Shown: positions 62,581-64,000 of the stretch, in pieces
Numbering within the stretch: the stretch's first letter is position 1
How the letters are laid out: every line of letters starts with the position of its first letter
Assembly (NCBI GenBank): GCA_937885015.1
Contig: CALAAS010000014.1
Span: 1-64,000 of the forward strand
Direction of reading: 5' to 3'
DNA from: an uncultured Clostridium sp.
Lineage (GTDB): Bacteria; Bacillota; Clostridia; Lachnospirales; Lachnospiraceae
DNA: 64,000 bases
Made by a program: the position numbers and the translations under genes
The notes under the pieces: generated by a model
Told to the model about the DNA's origin: nothing
Database searches by the model: none
Seen by the model: the letters and a program-made list of their open reading frames with translations, nothing else

Positions 62581-63882
62581 TTATGCAATCTCTCCCGTCT
62601 TATCTTTTTCCGGATGCCCGGCAAAGGATTTACGGGGTACCGTATTATCCCGATATACCAGCTCCGGTTCACTCTTTCCTTCCACAACCTCCTGGGTAAT
62701 GGTGCAGATTCCAATGGTGGAATCAGAAGGAATCTCGTACATGGTATCCATCATCAGCGCTTCCATAATAGAACGGAGTCCTCTGGCCCCGGTCTTTCTC
62801 TCCACCGCCATATGGGCAATGGCCTTCAGCGCCTCTGGAGTAAACTCCAGTTTTACACCATCCAGATCCAGTAACGCCTGATACTGTTTGATCAAAGCAT
62901 TTTTCGGCTCACAGAGGATGCGAACCAGCGCTTCCTCCGTCAGCGTCTGAAGAGCAACTGTAACGGGCACACGGCCGATAAACTCCGGAATCAGACCAAA
63001 CTTTGTCAGATCCTGGGGCATAACCTGTTTTAGAAGTTCATCAATATCCTGATTCTTCCGATCTACAATATCGGAGTTAAAACCAATGGAACCAGCTCCC
63101 AGGCGGCTGTCCACAATCTTCTCCAGGCCGTCGAAGGCGCCCCCGCAGATAAACAGAATATTCGTCGTGTCAATCTGAATCAGCTCCTGCTGCGGATGCT
63201 TGCGGCCCCCCTGTGGCGGAACACTGGCAACTGTCCCCTCCAGTATCTTTAAAAGCGCCTGCTGAACACCTTCACCAGACACATCCCGCGTAATGGAAAC
63301 ATTCTCCGATTTCTTCGTAATCTTATCAATCTCGTCAATATAAATAATTCCATACTCCGCTTTGCTGACATCGTAGTCCGCAGCCTGAATAATCTTCAGA
63401 AGAATATTCTCCACGTCTTCCCCCACATACCCGGCCTCTGTCAGAGTTGTGGCATCGGCAATGGCAAAGGGAACATTCAGGATCTTGGCCAGCGTCTGTG
63501 CCAGATATGTTTTTCCAGAGCCAGTGGGCCCCAGCATCAGAATATTGCTCTTCTGAAGTTCGATGTCCTGTGCCGGCCGGGAGGTAATTCTCTTGTAATG
63601 ATTATAAACTGCCACAGACAGTACCTTTTTGGCTTCATCCTGGCCAATCACATACTCATCCAGAAACTCCTTTATTTCCTTGGGTTTTAACAGATTGATC
63701 CCGCTGAAATCCGGCCCTTTGTCACTGGAATCGGCAAACTCCTCCTCCAGTATCTCCGCACAGAGTTCGATGCAGTCATCACAAATATATACATTATCCG
63801 AACCTGCAATCAGCTTTCTGACCTGGTCCTGGGTTTTGCCGCAAAAAGAGCAGCGAATCTTGTCGTCTGTTCTGCCTGGCAT
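62581..63882 (-). CDS. clpX: ClpX, ATPase subunit of the ClpXP protease
   Basis: Unfolds proteins and feeds them to ClpP. The 433-residue protein has the N-terminal zinc-binding domain (CSFCGK with CDDCIELC, about residues 12-40), AAA+ Walker A LMLGPTGSGKT, Walker B IIYIDEID, the sensor-2 region ARGLRSIME, and the pore loop EAGYVGEDVE. The ATG has GAGGTGG upstream. It is preceded by clpP and followed by lon in the usual order. Confidence 0.97.
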   Translation of the reverse strand: MPGRTDDKIRCSFCGKTQDQVRKLIAGSDNVYICDDCIELCAEILEEEFADSSDKGPDFSGINLLKPKEIKEFLDEYVIGQDEAKKVLSVAVYNHYKRITSRPAQDIELQKSNILMLGPTGSGKTYLAQTLAKILNVPFAIADATTLTEAGYVGEDVENILLKIIQAADYDVSKAEYGIIYIDEIDKITKKSENVSITRDVSGEGVQQALLKILEGTVASVPPQGGRKHPQQELIQIDTTNILFICGGAFDGLEKIVDSRLGAGSIGFNSDIVDRKNQDIDELLKQVMPQDLTKFGLIPEFIGRVPVTVALQTLTEEALVRILCEPKNALIKQYQALLDLDGVKLEFTPEALKAIAHMAVERKTGARGLRSIMEALMMDTMYEIPSDSTIGICTITQEVVEGKSEPELVYRDNTVPRKSFAGHPEKDKTGEIA

Positions 63883-63907
63883 ATATCCACCTCAATTCCT
63901 TTCCTGA

Positions 63908-64000
63908 TTAGTGGTTGGTGATAACGCAGTCAATCAGACCATAGTCTTTGGCCTCCTGAGCCGTCATATAGTTATCACGCTCCGTATCACGCTCAATGAC
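63908..64000 (-). CDS. clpP: ClpP protease, C-terminal end (runs off the right edge)
   Basis: The last 30 codons of a gene entering from the right: VIERDTERDNYMTAQEAKDY, then GLIDCVI and a stop at 63908-63910. This is the conserved C-terminal segment of the ClpP serine protease, with the ERD and MTA-EA motif that precedes the ClpX-binding surface. It lies 25 bases before the clpX start, the usual clpP-clpX order. The catalytic part is outside the window. Confidence 0.93.
   Translation of the reverse strand, partial: VIERDTERDNYMTAQEAKDYGLIDCVITNH

Noticed and set aside
1..64000. CRISPR arrays, tRNA and rRNA genes
   Set aside because: No regularly spaced direct repeats and no tRNA or rRNA sequences were recognised by eye in the intergenic regions.

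Overview
The window comes from a low-to-mid GC Gram-positive anaerobe, most likely a member of the Clostridia close to Lachnospiraceae. The evidence is a six-gene rnf operon (ferredoxin:NAD+ oxidoreductase), a glycyl-radical (class III) ribonucleotide reductase, a T-box leader on pheST, DUF4364 and DUF5716/DUF5717-type proteins, strong AGGAGG ribosome binding sites, several TTG starts, and the clpP-clpX-lon-engB order. No rRNA, tRNA or CRISPR array was seen. Both ends cut genes: rfbF on the left and clpP on the right.

Positions 1-8615 form an exopolysaccharide (EPS) locus read leftwards. A CpsB-type phosphatase, CpsC-type chain-length regulator, CpsD-type tyrosine kinase, polyprenyl-phosphate sugar transferase and LytR-CpsA-Psr ligase are followed by a small secreted protein, two AT-rich unknown proteins and a CDP-sugar pathway gene. 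Upstream lies a promoter enclosed by 22-bp inverted repeats (7542-7563 and 7738-7759, one mismatch). Beyond the repeats is a tyrosine recombinase. This is the layout of an invertible promoter that switches EPS expression on and off. In the orientation given here the promoter points at the EPS genes. This is the main finding.

Positions 8713-17030 hold a MATE exporter, the rnfCDGEAB operon with its own promoter and terminator, and a sodium-dependent NSS transporter. Positions 17159-28208 form a nucleoside-scavenging operon: BMP-type binding protein, ABC ATPase, two permeases, nucleoside hydrolase, two M20 hydrolases, a glutamine-amidotransferase-like protein, a LacI regulator and ribokinase.

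Next come an NrdD with a fused glutaredoxin-like tail (28511-30940), hflX, a TPR lipoprotein and dut. After these is a MerR-controlled locus with two YfcC-type transporters and an amidohydrolase; its promoter has the 19-bp spacer typical of MerR control and overlaps a divergent merR promoter. Housekeeping genes follow: smpB, rnr, secG, eno, nagB, and pheST behind a T-box.

The right third carries an unknown membrane protein, a YejK/NdpA-type nucleoid protein, a histidine phosphatase, a three-gene operon of unknown function (a 1191-residue protein, an Hsp70/actin-like ATPase and a TPR-like protein), malic enzyme, DUF4364, engB, lon, clpX and the end of clpP. Two 71-bp palindrome-rich repeats that are 65/71 identical, plus weaker relatives, are scattered between operons. 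One lies between the pheST T-box terminator and pheS.
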